Under the pieces are notes generated by a model that did no database searches, had not been told where the DNA came from, and saw only the letters and a list, made by a program, of their open reading frames with translations. From positions 1 through 64,000 of the forward strand of contig ML769536.1 of NCBI GenBank assembly GCA_009733575.1: a stretch of 64,000 nt of DNA, given 5' to 3'. Origin of the DNA: Gymnopus androsaceus JB14 (lineage: Eukaryota > Basidiomycota > Agaricomycetes > Agaricales > Omphalotaceae). The translations under genes were made by a program, and so were the position numbers. This document shows, piece after piece, positions 44,663 to 56,787 of the stretch; position 1 is the first letter of the stretch, and every line of letters starts with the position of its first letter.

Positions 44663-46992
44663 TTGTTGCCATGGTCTCCATTTTTCTCAATTTTCTATTG
44701 TGCATTGGTGGATGTTGTTCTGTCAATTTGAATACCTTATTTTCCTTCAATAAAGGCCAAGATCTCTGGTGCTTCAAATCCTCAAAGAAGTACTGGTGCT
44801 GCCAAGACCAAGGATACTCTTTCATGTTTAATCTGCCATTAGAAATAGACAAATGATAAAATCTGAGTGGTGAGTTGCCAACTTGTGAATGCTATCTAAG
44901 TATTGTAACCCCAGTTGTCACTGACTTGGCTATTACTGTATAGTTTCTGTTGAGATAAGCCTCAGAGCCTTGAAGCAGACAAGACAATGTATTCTGGTTG
45001 TCCTCTACATGGGCAGTCAGAAGAGAGGGCAACATGGATGCAGTTGCATCCGCGAGTACAACTTTATATAATGGGTAAATAGGGGTCAATCCGAAATGGA
45101 TGAGCTTCCGAGCTCGGCAACCAAAATAAATCCAACGATTTCGAATTTAAGTTCACCAGATGTTACGCATTATGCCTTGGACCCTATTCATTTCATAGTT
45201 CAGCGACTGTCAGGCGGCGTTACGTTTGCAAATTTAGTTCAGTTGAGTTCATATTTAAAGTGGGCCGCATAGCCGGCGCCAAATTTGGCCTATAAGCCGC
45301 CGAAAAATCAAGTTCGGAGGCTAAAGTTACGCGTTACGAGATGGAAATTACACCAGTTCAGCAGCCCGCCATTACGCGTTACTGAACTTAAATTCGAAAC
45401 GGTACAGTAGACACTGGTGTCCTCCATGGCTCTAGATCTGCCACTTCCATCACATCCTCTCTGAGGTGGATTCTTGCAAGATCTGGAGGGCAGGGTGCAT
45501 TGGAATGTCAGGATAGACTTTGTCACCCAAAATTACCCAGGTTCTGGTTGACCAGATGGGAATTCAAGCATCCATTGTGCTGAAGCTGCACTATTCTTTT
45601 ACTATCATTGAGGAGGTTTTAGCAAGGATATCTGGTGAGTTTGACTGCGCTGGTCTGAGAGCTCCAACTTTATCTCTATATCTAGGGCTAAACATCTGAC
45701 ATCCCAAGCCAGTTTGCAGCACTAGTGATGATATTACTAAGTACTCACTCCTTGAGCATCATTGTTGATGTTGGAATTGCTGCTTCCTCAAACACTTTCC
45801 TGTAACCTCTTCTCTTCTTATTGAAATTAAAAAATGAGTGCAATGGATTTATTGAATGTTTGACCTCATGCAGCCCAGAGGCAGCAAGTAAGGTACCTGT
45901 ACATGAGTATCTACATACTGTATTTATACCTGTAAGAATACTATGTCATAGTTAAACATATCAGGAAAGAGATACTAATGAAATGTAAGTGATTTCATGA
46001 GAAATAATAAGTGGCTACTGTGAGTATGTGCAATGTTGCATGGATACATGCAAGTATATGCACAGATATCTCCTGTGATATCATAAATTCATAAGTACAT
46101 TGTAATGTGGTTAAAATAGATTCTTCATATGAATTCCAACTCTTCCTTACAACAGTGCCCGCAAGATTATTCAGCTCAGCGGGCACTAAATTGGCTGCAG
46201 TAAAAGAACCGACTTGACTCGCAGACATTATACACATCATTTATGATTGTTTTATTACTCTGCTATGGGAGACTACCGGGGTCCGGGCTAGCTGAATTAG
46301 TTCAGGAGGATAGAGGAATGGAAAGGCCTGAAAGGGAAGAGAAGAAGAATGTAAGTATGAAGAAAAAGGACAAGAACAAAGGTAAAAACTTGAAGGAATC
46401 GAATGCAAAAGGAATGAGAAAGAACAAGAAAGACATCAACGCAGGATGCAAAATGTTAAAATGCAAGGAGTACAAAGATGAATCTCAGTACTACAGCCAA
46501 ATTGACAGCCTGTCCTGAGTAATGGTGAAGGTACTGCCAGCAGCTGAATCCCAGATGTACTGCTCATTGTAATGGTGCTTGGAGCTTGGTGATGAGGTAG
46601 TCAGATTAGAATCCAACACCGAATTGACCATTGTAGAGATATCAGCATTGGAGTTCATGAAACAATAAAATCATAGCAAAAAAGAAAAACAAGAATGAAA
46701 AAAACTATCAACCTTTGTTCTAGATTTTGTGATGGTACAGTGATCTTGGAGTCCTTGAGCCACAGCTTTGATTTTTGCATGCGGAACTTGCTGCATTACA
46801 TTTTGAACATATCTCAGTAGATAGAAATAATCCAAAGGTTCTGAAACAAAGACTGAGCTACTTTAAGGACCTTCAGACAAAGGGCAAGTAATTACTGTTA
46901 TTTTTTCTTGAATTCAGGTCAAAATTTGTAGTCCTTGAGCCATGCCATATTTTATTCAATCCAATACAAATACATCATGGCTGCTTCATATA

Positions 46993-47256
46993 CTGTAGCA
47001 TTTTAAGCACTTTGTAAGTCACAGGTCACAGGGCATCCAAATTTTACCAACTCTCACACCATGCTGCAGGTCACACGGGGGGTCTACAAAATTTTGAGCA
47101 ATTTCACCCCAAAAATTGCGGCCTGCGGTGCCAAATTTCATAGTTTGTCCCCTAAAATTTTGGGTGTCACAGGTTGCGCTCTATGCCTACAAAAAAAAAA
47201 TATTCGTACAATTGGTCACAGTCACAGGCCCTTACAAAGTGTCCAAAATGGGACAG
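46993..47256. mobile_element. CTGTCCCA-family MITE in copy C
   Basis: A 264-bp counterpart of the element at 35347-35609 with the same TA flanks and ends, differing by a few substitutions and a longer A-run. Confidence 0.8.
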
Positions 47257-47752
47257 TATACCGGTTCCAGCCTGTATCAATAATAGAGACTTTTGCAAAA
47301 TGTACTTCACCTGGCTCAAAGAAGCATGTCTTTGTTTGAGAATCCAATCTACAAGTAACAACATAATTCCTCTCAAAACCCTCATATGCAGCCAAGGGAT
47401 GTGAGAGGTGCATATGAATTCCCTCAGCACTACAATCTCCATCAAAGTTTTTGATCTTGAAGGCTCTTTATTGGTCGGAGCAAAAGACAACGGTGCCACA
47501 GCAGTGTCAGTGGACTACCTTAAGCATTATATTCAGGTACATGTTATGGAGCAGAAGGAGGGAGTATATACCGCTTTTCTAAATTTGGCAGGACTCTATT
47601 AAACAGTTTTGGAGGCGGATAATCAGCTCTTCATATTCAGTTGCAGGATTCAGTTCAAGCTGAGCCTTTGGCTGAGATACATATATCTCAATAAAATTCC
47701 AATCAGAGTGTATTGAAGACATACCAGAGGCCCATATCTAGTGGTCGGCATA

Positions 47753-48128
47753 CTGTACCAATCAGAGCAGTTCGTCAGGGGGTGTGACTTGTGACCCACC
47801 TGACGAAAATTTTATTTCGTCGAGGCCTCCGGTGACCTGTGACCAAGTCGAAATTTTTGTGAAATTAATGCTTTTGCCCTAAAATGTAGGGCAAACGTGG
47901 TGGTGCCAGAAAAAATATTTCCAGCAAACCAAAAGCAAGCTACATTGAGCATTTTTGAGGTGCGGAATTACCCAATAATAATCTAAAAGTGAAGGAGAAA
48001 AAAATCCAATTGTGACCAATGGATTTTGGATTTCGTCAAGAGGCTCAGTGACCTGTGACCACTGTGATATTTCGTCGATTTTGAGGTCCCTGTGACCCGT
48101 GACCAACGAAGTGCTCTGATTGGTACAG
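47753..48128. mobile_element. TA-flanked MITE present only in copy C
   Basis: A 376-bp element between TA at 47751-47752 and 48129-48130. The ends are CTGTACCAATCAGAGCAGTT and, as complement of the right, CTGTACCAATCAGAGCACTT, followed by CGT. GTCACGGGTCACAGGG and related GTGACC words lie inside. Sharing CTGT....GAGCACTTCGT and the GTCAC words with the 35347 and 17669 elements makes it a related subfamily. It has no coding capacity. Confidence 0.85.
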
Positions 48129-49561
48129 TATTCATTATGATGTATGGCATGGTAGAATATCTCATGAACATTGTTGATGTATTCCATTGGGAATATCAAA
48201 GATTGGCATCCATGTTAATGATGGCCATGTCCTTCCCAATTTTGAGCACAGAAGGGTTGGACAAAGGATTGAAAGTATCTTGTGCACAACAATGATGAGA
48301 AGAAGCACAGGAGCCTAGCTGCTTCAGCTCAGCTCGGCTTAAGGCTGCCGTTGTGCTAGGGCTACTTATACCATGCCCAGATTTACAATTTTTGTCAGTG
48401 GCTAGTTTTTCAGTTCCCTTACAGTCTTCCTTTAGTCTCAGACCTCTTTCTCCTCCTGGCCTACAACTCATTCTATAATTTCACGCCATGCCAATGTTCA
48501 GCTCCCAAGAAATTATACAAGGCCTTGAGTCAGAGTAACCTTGAGCGGCAAGCCTTGACCCCTAGCTCTCTCTTTTGCTATCTCCAGAGCTCCAGTGACT
48601 CCATTCAGGACCTATTTTGAACATCATTTTTGGTTAGTCAAGAATTCAATGGAAGATGTCACAGCTACAATGAGCATCCTTTAGATGCTACTTCACAGGC
48701 TCAGGCTCAGAAAGTAACAGGAAGATTCAATCCCTGACTTTTTGGTCATAGGTTGCACTATGACTGAGGGATGAGTACGGTAAGAACCTTCTGATAGTGA
48801 TCATTGAACATGGAATATATGCACTGGCTCCAATTTTGCATGGTTTTTGAAAGAATTTAGCAGGTCTATGATACTCTGTTGTTGCCTGAATTCCAAGAAG
48901 TTGGTATCATGAAGATTGTGGTCAATGCCATCAACAGTGACTGGAGAAAAGGGGACACTCAAATCAGTATCTGATACTTCCCCTCTACATTCCCTCGCAC
49001 ATCTTGACAAGGGCTAACCCTTTGGCAGCTCACTTGGCAACTGGATATTTGTTCTTTTCTACTTTCCCAACAGCCTTTCCTACCATTCAGGATGTGGTAT
49101 GTTGCAAATTTATACTCTCAATCTACTTAAGCATCCAATACAAACTATTGAAGCAACTACTTGCTTTATGTCAAACACCTGAACCCATCATCCTCTTGTA
49201 ACAAATATTTCTATCACTGCCTGGTATCCAATGACTATCCACATGGTATGCCCTGTAAACTTCGACATACTGCAGTGGCTCAGAAGGGTCCAAATGCCTT
49301 GGGCTTCAGATTTTCCCATGGCAGAAATTCAAGTTTTCTCTCCGTCAAGCTTGACTTTCCCCTGAACCAGGTTGGGTTGTAATATGGGGGAGAGCTCAAT
49401 ACTCATATATCCAGACTTGGCGGGGTGTCATGCATGCCCAAATAGGGTCAGCCTGGAGCCTTCTTCTTTGACTCCTCTATTCCCTTCTTCAATATTGTTC
49501 CATGCCTGAATTTGGCTGAAGAGGTATGCCTGGAGTTGGAGACTCTTCCTGAATAATCTCT

Positions 49562-49970
49562 GGGCACATGGTGTAGTTGGTTGTCACATCCATCAGGAAA
49601 AATGGTCTGGGCCCAGGATGACCCCAGGTCACTTAGGCAGCCTAGGCCACCTAGGAATAATGCAAAAACTTTGAACACCTCAGGTATCCTAGCTAGGCAT
49701 TCCGGGGGCAATCCTGGGGCAACCTGAGGCAACCTGAGGATGCCCCACAATGGCCCCACAATGGCCCCCAGAATGCCTAAGAGGCTTAGGAGGCCTAGGT
49801 GGCCTAGGATACCTGAGGTGTCCAAGTTTTTGCATTATTCCTAGGTGACCTAGGCTGCCTAAGTGGCCTGGGTCATCCTGGGTCCAGACCATTTTTCCTG
49901 ATGTCTGCTTAGCATTAATTGCAAGTTGAATTTATGCAGGGGGTGCTGGGTTCAATTCCCAGTGTGTCCA
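49562..49970 (+). tRNA. tRNA-Ala(AGC), split by a foldback element (copy C)
   Basis: All cloverleaf parts and the 20-nt intron of copy A are kept unchanged; the foldback occupies 49591-49903. The two flanking TC dinucleotides are also present. It shares the insertion with A and B, so the insertion predates the duplication. Confidence 0.8.
49591..49903. mobile_element. CATCAG-family foldback inside tRNA-Ala (copy C)
   Basis: A 313-bp element with the same ends and arms as at 37561-37874, differing by a few single bases. Confidence 0.8.
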
Positions 49971-51430
49971 TTGTTGCCATGGTCTCATTTTTCTATTTGG
50001 TGCATTGGTGGATGTTGTTCTGTCACTTTGAATACCTTATTTCCTTCATAAAGGCCAAGATCTCTGGTGCTCAAATCCTCAAAGAAGTACTGGTGCTGCC
50101 AAGACCAAGGATACTCTTTCATGTTTAATCTGCCATTAGAATAGACAAATGATAAATCTGAGTGGTGAGTTGCCAACTTGTTGAATGCTATCTAAGTATT
50201 GTACCCAGTTGTCACTGACTTGGCTATTACTGTATAGTTCTGTTGAGATAAGCCTCAGAGCCTTGAAGCAGACAAGACAATGTATTCTGGTTGTCCTCTA
50301 CATGGCAGTCAGAAGAGAGGGCAAACAGATGCAGTTGCATCCGCAAGTACAACTTATATATGGGTAAATAGGGGTCAATCCGAAATGGATGAGCTTCCGA
50401 GCTCGGCAACCAAAAATAAATCCAACAGTTTCGAATTTAAGTTCACTAGATGTTACGCATTATGCCTTGGACCTATTCAGTTCATAGTTCAGCGACTGTC
50501 AGGCGGCGTTACGTTTGCAAATTTAGTTCAGTTGAGTTCATATTTAAAGTGGCCGCCAAATTTGGCCTATAAGCGCCGAAAAATCAAGTTCGGAGGCTAA
50601 AGTTACGCGTTACGAAGATGGAAATTACACCAGTTCAGCACCCCGCATTACGCGTTACTGAACTTAAATTCGAAACGGTACAGTAGACACTGTGTCCTCC
50701 ATGACTCTAGATCTGCCACTTCCATCACATCCTCTCTGAGGTGGATTCTTGCAAGATCTGAGGGCAGGGTGCATTGGAACTGTCAGGATAGACTTTGTCA
50801 CCCAAAATGCCCAGGTCTTGGTTGACCAGATGGGAATTCAAGCATCCATTGTGCTGAAGCTGCACTATTCTTTTACTATCATTGAAGGAGGGTTTAGCAA
50901 GGATATCTGGTGAGTTTTGACTGCGCTGGTCTGAGAGCTCCAACTTTATCTCTATATCTAGGGCTAAACAATCTGACATCCCAAGCCAGTTTGCAGCACT
51001 AGTGATGATATTACTAAGTACTCACTCCTTGAGCATCATTGTTGATGTCGGAATTGCTGCTTCCTCAAACACTTTCCTGTAACCTCTTCTCTTCTTATTG
51101 GAAATTAAAAAATGAGCTGCAATGGATTTATTGAATGTTTGACCTCATGCAGGCCCGGAGGCAGCAAGTAAGGTACCTGTACATGAGTATCTACATACTG
51201 TATTTATACCTGTAAGAATAACTATGTCATAGTAAACATATCAGGAAAGAGGATACTATGAGAATGTAAGTGGATTTCATGAGAAATAATAAGTGGCTAC
51301 TGTGAGTATGTGCAATGTGCATGGATACTGCAAGTATATGCACAGATATCTCCTGTGATATCATAAATTCATAAGTACATTGTAATGTGGTTAAAATAGA
51401 TTTCATATGAATTCCAACTCTTCTTCTACA

Positions 51431-54400
51431 CACTCCACGGGATTGAATAAATGGAGGCCGGAATTATTTCAGGAAAATAGTTTGTAAATAATGAAGTTTT
51501 CCACCACAGATTCCACTGAAAAAGAATACAATCCCACCCGAAAAATATAAAGAAAAAAGTATCTTTTCTGTATATAATCTGGCCGAAAACTCTGTGAAAT
51601 CTAATCAGCATTCCACTGGGAAAAGAAGGTCATTTTGCTTGGTAAATTGCCACAATTCCTTTCGAAAAAGGAAATGAAATTAATGGTCTTTTCCACTGGG
51701 AAAACATGGTCTTTTCCGCATGTAAAAGGTCTTGTAAGCTGTGTTCTTTCCCAATCAAAATCTTTGTTTTATTCCGCATCAACACGCGGTACCCAGTTAC
51801 CGCAGTTACTGCCTGTTGCTGGCTGGTTGCAGGGTCTAAGCAAGCTAGATGCTCGGAAACTTAGATGAATTTCATTGCTCCAGGACTGAGCCACAAACGC
51901 TTGGTGCTGTACCATTATTAAGAAAAGCAATACAGTATTTAACACTCCTTTGTACAGTGACATTTTCCAAAGCCAGGATGCATCTGGGTAAGTACAAATG
52001 GTGTTCAAATTTAAGATATGTGATGTATCAAGGTCCAACACACTCACTATGTACATATTCATGTATGCCCTCTCAGGGTAGATAGATTGTATAATGTTTT
52101 ATAGGAGCCAAAAAAGAAAATCAGATATCATGCAATCAATAATTTTTTTTCATGGTATAATTTTGTTTTCAGTAGATGCGGATGAGCTTTACAATCATGT
52201 AGATATCCATATTTTGGTACTTGACACCAATATTTGAGGAGAAATTCAAATTTTATAGTTTCGATGAGAATAGGGAAAGTGTTCATTGAGTGTCATATAT
52301 GATATTACGGAGGTCCTGGGGCCAGGATAGGTGTCATTCAGATAGGTGCACTGTAAAAACATTATTTTAGCACAGAGCGCATCTCAAAAGATGCCAGAAC
52401 TGCATGCAGAATGGGGTGTACAAAGGAGTGATTTTGACCATTTTTGCATATCCAAGAACAATCCTGCCACAGCACATCCATTTCTCCACCAAATTGAATG
52501 CAATTTTGAGATTTACCCCTTCTGATACCCAGCTTTTTGAATGGGAAACTCGTTAGAGTACCAATCTTGGTAGTTTACGTGTAGTGAGCAAAATACAGAT
52601 TTGGTGTACAAAGGAGTGGTTAAATACTGTAAATAAAAATTTATTGTGCATGACAGGGAGAAGTTGCAACGCTCCAGTACTAAGACCCAAGCATTGTCAT
52701 GATTGTGGAGGAAAGAGAACTAGAGCAGGCGCAAATTGGTTTATTCAGCACATCCCCAGGATGAGCTTTGTCATCATCTAGAGCGCTTAACTTCTTCTTC
52801 CAAACTTGCTATTGAGCACAGCAAACATCACCATTGGCTGCTAGCAGGTCCTCTGGAGGTCTATTTGGAGTTGGGAACCTTTTTGTTAGGGGGCTGCTTT
52901 GGTTGGGGGTATTTTCCTTGGTGAGGTGTCACTTCTCCCTGAAGCTTATCACTAAGGGATTGGGATGTATTGGGGTCATTTTCAAGCCCTGATTCACCGC
53001 TTTCCAACGCAATCTACGCTCGGTAAATCCGTTGGGCCGTTCCGGAGATATGGCCTCCTCATTCCTCCCCTTCCCCCAAAACTCCGCTCTTTGTATCTCA
53101 GTCAATTCTTACCGGAATTTCTTGACCCGGGACTCGTTTTGAACGCGTTTTTCACGCGCTCGCCAACGCTCCACCCCCGTCTAATTCCTCCATTCCGTTC
53201 TCAAGATACCCCCTGATCACTGTTTCCCACCTCCCACAACTCCTCCTCCTCATCACCCGGCCCATTCATTTCTCTAGCCATGTGTTCTGCTCACTGTAGC
53301 ATGTCTTCAGCATCCCCTCCTTACTCTCTTTTATCTTTGGCGCAAGGCATTGCCCTCAGTATTCTGGATTTGCTCTGGGAGCCCTTCAGTGGGTACCTAT
53401 CTATGGATGGTAGGCTAAGTAGAAATGGGTATTTGGCAGCCTTCTTTCTCTCCTTATCACTGGCAGTCATTCCCTGCTAGTCCCTCAGTGCTAGTAGTCC
53501 CTCCTGCTGGCACATCCTCTCCTCTTCCCTTCCAACACCACTTCACCCTTGCACCCCACAAGAGTGATATTCACAGCTCTGGATCCTATGATGTGTTGCT
53601 GCATATGGAGACACCTTGGGGGAGATCTACATGTCCAGGGAGAGGGATAGCCTGGCCCTAGGACACTTTGATCCATGTACCCTGTGAGTCACTCACCCCA
53701 CTAGTAAGGATCTGTGTGATTAGAAGGTTTGGTTTGGATCCACCCTTCCAAGGGTAGCAAAGTTCTTCTTCTCACCATGCTTTTTATGCATGCCCTTTTT
53801 ACCTCTTTCTCATTCCTTCATTTTGTTGATGTTGATGTTGGGATGATTTCACGAAAGGTTTTTTTCCTTACTCCCTGGTTTTTTTTGGTAGACCACAGTT
53901 TGGTTTAGTGGGGGAGAGTGTAATGGCTATAGATTCACTGACAGCTTAACTGTCATTCCAGTGCTTATTTAACCTTAGTTCTTCTTCTTCCTGCCACATA
54001 TGTTGCTCTACTCAATAGATTGGGTTGTGTTGATGTTTGGTGGGATTTGAAGGCTCTTAGCTGGTATCCAGCTTCTGCTACATTTCTGTCTGCATACCTG
54101 CCTCTCCCACCTCTTAGCCTCACAGCCAGGAGGCCTTACAAAAGATCAGATGTTTAGCCACCCATTGTAGACTTATTTTGATTAGGAAATTTTAGTGGCC
54201 ATACATGATACTGTAAATACGCTCTAACTAATGTCAAGTCAAAAGTGGTTCCTGTCACTGAGCAATGAAATTCATCTAAGTTTCTGACTGTCTAGCTTGC
54301 TTAGACCCTGCAACTGGTCAGCAACAGGGCAGTAACTGGCGGTAACTGGGTACCACGTGTTGATGGCAGAATAAAACAAAGATTTCGATCAGGAAAGAAC

Positions 54401-54717
54401 ACAGCTTACAAGACCTTTTACATGTGGAAAAGACCATGTTTTCCCAGCGGAAAAGACCATTAATTTCATTCCTTTTTCAAAAGGAATTGTGGCAATTTAC
54501 CCAGCAAAATTGACCTTTTTTTCCCAGTGGAATGCTGATTAGATTTCACAGAGTTTTTCGGCCAGGATTATATATGGAAAAGATACTTTTTTTCTTTATA
54601 TTTTTCGGGTGGGATTTGTATTCTTTTTCAGTGGGAATCTGTGGTGGAAAACTTCATTATTTACAAACTATTTTCCTGAAATAATTTCGGCCTCCATTTA
54701 TTCAATCCCGCGGAGTG
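51431..54717. mobile_element. 3.3-kb element with long terminal inverted repeats (copy C)
   Basis: The counterpart of 39423-42724 with the same CACTCC ends and flanking ACA (51428-51430, 54718-54720). Its left half carries several single-base deletions relative to copy A; the right half is almost identical. Confidence 0.7.
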
Positions 54718-54815
54718 ACAATGGTCTAGACAAAGTTTAAATCACTTCTCAAGACGACTTTTGTTACTTCACTGATCACCTTCTTGCTCAAGGTGAAGAT
54801 ATGTTCCCCACACTT

Positions 54816-56118
54816 TCCGCAATCACCCATGTTGTTCCACAGTTGAGAGATACCCTCTGGGATTGGCAAGCAAGACACCAAGCCACTGGCAACATTGAAC
54901 AGACTCCCCAGCTTGTGTTATTCCTTCTCTGCGACTAATGTGAATGCCTTCAGGAGCTCTCTGAGGAAGATGTAATCTTGCATGCCCATCTTGCTCCCCT
55001 TGCCAACTTGAAAGTCTATGGTTTTGCATTACGGATGATTCAGTACAAGAAACAAGAGACATCTACACATGAAATCAGTCATTCATATAAACATTACTCT
55101 GATTTTGTGGACGAAGATAAATGGGCTCACAAGCTCGAGATGCACTTTGGAGAAGATAGATAGATAGATAGATAGATACACAGCGTGGTCCCGTAGTGGA
55201 ACTGCCGGAGGCGATGGGGATTGTAACTAGTACATGGTAAATAAGTTAAGTACTAGCTACTGGGTGCGCTTCTCCCTCGATAAGTATACCAAGATCGACT
55301 TTTGCAACTTGTCTTTTATGCCCGTCTCAATGCATATCATGCTGGATGTTGTCGTCAAAAACGCTATCACTTCTGGTGATTGTATCACTCATCATCGGAA
55401 GTTCACCGACTTAAAACCTGAGAAGGAGGTGTAGCCAGAAATCTTGTTTTTACCATCCTTGGCTTATGACAAAACGCAGACTCTTTACGCAGCAATTGTG
55501 AAGCTGTAACATAGCAAGTCGTGCTATTCATCGTTTTACCGATTCAACTATAAGTTGTAACGTTCTCTAGCTCGCAAGATTAGTCTTGTTATCCTACCAG
55601 AAGAAGTAGATATAGAAGAACATTTTGAAGGTGGCAAAGCCCAGTTAAAGTACGAAGAATCTGAAGGTGGAGAAGATGATTCGGATGACGACTCTGAGGA
55701 CTACTGCTACTAATGGCACTAGAAAGATTCTGTTTTGTTATTGTATTTTTGTATTGTACGTGAGCTCCTGCTAGCGCTGAAGAATGGGTAATGAGAATGC
55801 TCCGAAGGGCTTTTACAATTATCGGCTCTTCTTACTTTGCCATCCATGGTCAAAGCGCCTATGGCCATAGTGGCAATTGGCTGAGGACAATAAATAAACA
55901 TAGCCGCCTCAAAAAGTCTAAACGACCGCCAACCACATTGCCACAAGACAGAGCATTGGCCACCCGAAGAACAAAAAGATTCAACGTATAAAAGGCTTGG
56001 TTACTTCTTCATTGCAACCAAACGAGCTACTCGCCCAAAATCCGCAAGTTGAACACTGCAACTTTTTTCTTATTCGAACTTGCAAATCACTTCGACTAGC
56101 TTTATCAAATTGAACAAT
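54816..56118. other. Unresolved region with coding fragments
   Basis: No complete gene is supported. A frame at 55234-55434 includes CNLSFMPVSMHIMLDVVVKN, and a further frame at about 55570-55713 ends in a very acidic tail (EGGEDDSDDDSEDYCY, stop TAA). They might be remains of one broken gene; I do not recognise it. Confidence 0.3.
55155..55178. repeat. (GATA)6 microsatellite
   Basis: Six uninterrupted GATA units. Confidence 0.9.
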
Positions 56119-56411
56119 ATGCATAGCCATTTTGCAGACAAACAGTAAGCACGTTCAAAAATTTCAAACCTGCGCTTTATTTATTTTCTCTTGCAGTTCT
56201 GTAAAGAGCGAAAGCACTACTAGCCATCAGCCAATTTCTCAAAGCGCTTCCAAATGCTCAATGCAACGCAGCCCAGAGCACTGCAGTTGATAGCGCGAAC
56301 ACTGGTGGCGACCGAAAAACAGCCAGTGAGAAGGACGAGGACGACTCGGAGGATGAATTTACTATAGTCGTCGAGGGTCCAAGCGACGATGAAGATGCGG
56401 GGATTAGCTGA
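56119..56411 (+). CDS. Possible small acidic protein, two exons
   Basis: A 26-nt exon (MHSHFADK...) with donor GTAAGC at 56145 and a second exon from about 56207 give a 76-residue frame. It has a helical LLAISQFLKALPNAQ segment and a strongly acidic C-terminus (KDEDDSEDEF, PSDDEDAG). The acceptor (GTAAAG|AG) is weak; the better-looking TTGCAG acceptor upstream leads to a stop. The acidic tail echoes the one ending near 55713. No function can be assigned. Confidence 0.28.
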
Positions 56412-56787
56412 TAATTTATGGGTGCACTATTTATGCAATTGTTTCTTTGTTATTAACTTCCGATTTTATGTGTAATACCTTGGACATATGGCAAAGTAAT
56501 CTCGTGTGGCTAAACATCTCCGAAAAGAACTTGTAGGCGGCCAGCGATTGATTCCAATGCATGGACTGATGCCATGTAGATAATCATACATGTCCATAGT
56601 ACTAAACCGAGGTAACGATCGAAATGAGGTTGTTCTCTTTCGCCAAGGCCTTGCTAGTAGTATACGCCAGGTTACTTGGACTCCTGAGCTACTTCCACGT
56701 TAATCTGATAGCAATACCAGGTAAGAACGCGGACAACACAGCAATGTTGTGCACGTACCTTCACGCCACTTATAGTCCTCGAGATCA

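Larger units (their letters stand above)
42823..46154. repeat. Partial, indel-rich segmental repeat (copy B)
   Basis: Corresponds to copy A 36101 to about 39420. It begins GTATTCATTATGA, exactly the bases to the right of the footprint/MITE site, and ends where copy C starts. Compared with A and C it has many one-base insertions and deletions, often in runs (for example GGTATTGTTGC for GGTATGTTGC). It lacks the 3.3-kb element. Confidence 0.8.
46155..54815. repeat. Large segmental repeat, copy C (8.7 kb)
   Basis: Nearly identical to copy A throughout. It differs mainly by the extra MITE at 47753-48128 and by small indels, mostly between 51.4 and 52.9 kb. The match ends at GTTCCCCACACT (54815), after which unique sequence begins. 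Confidence 0.85.
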
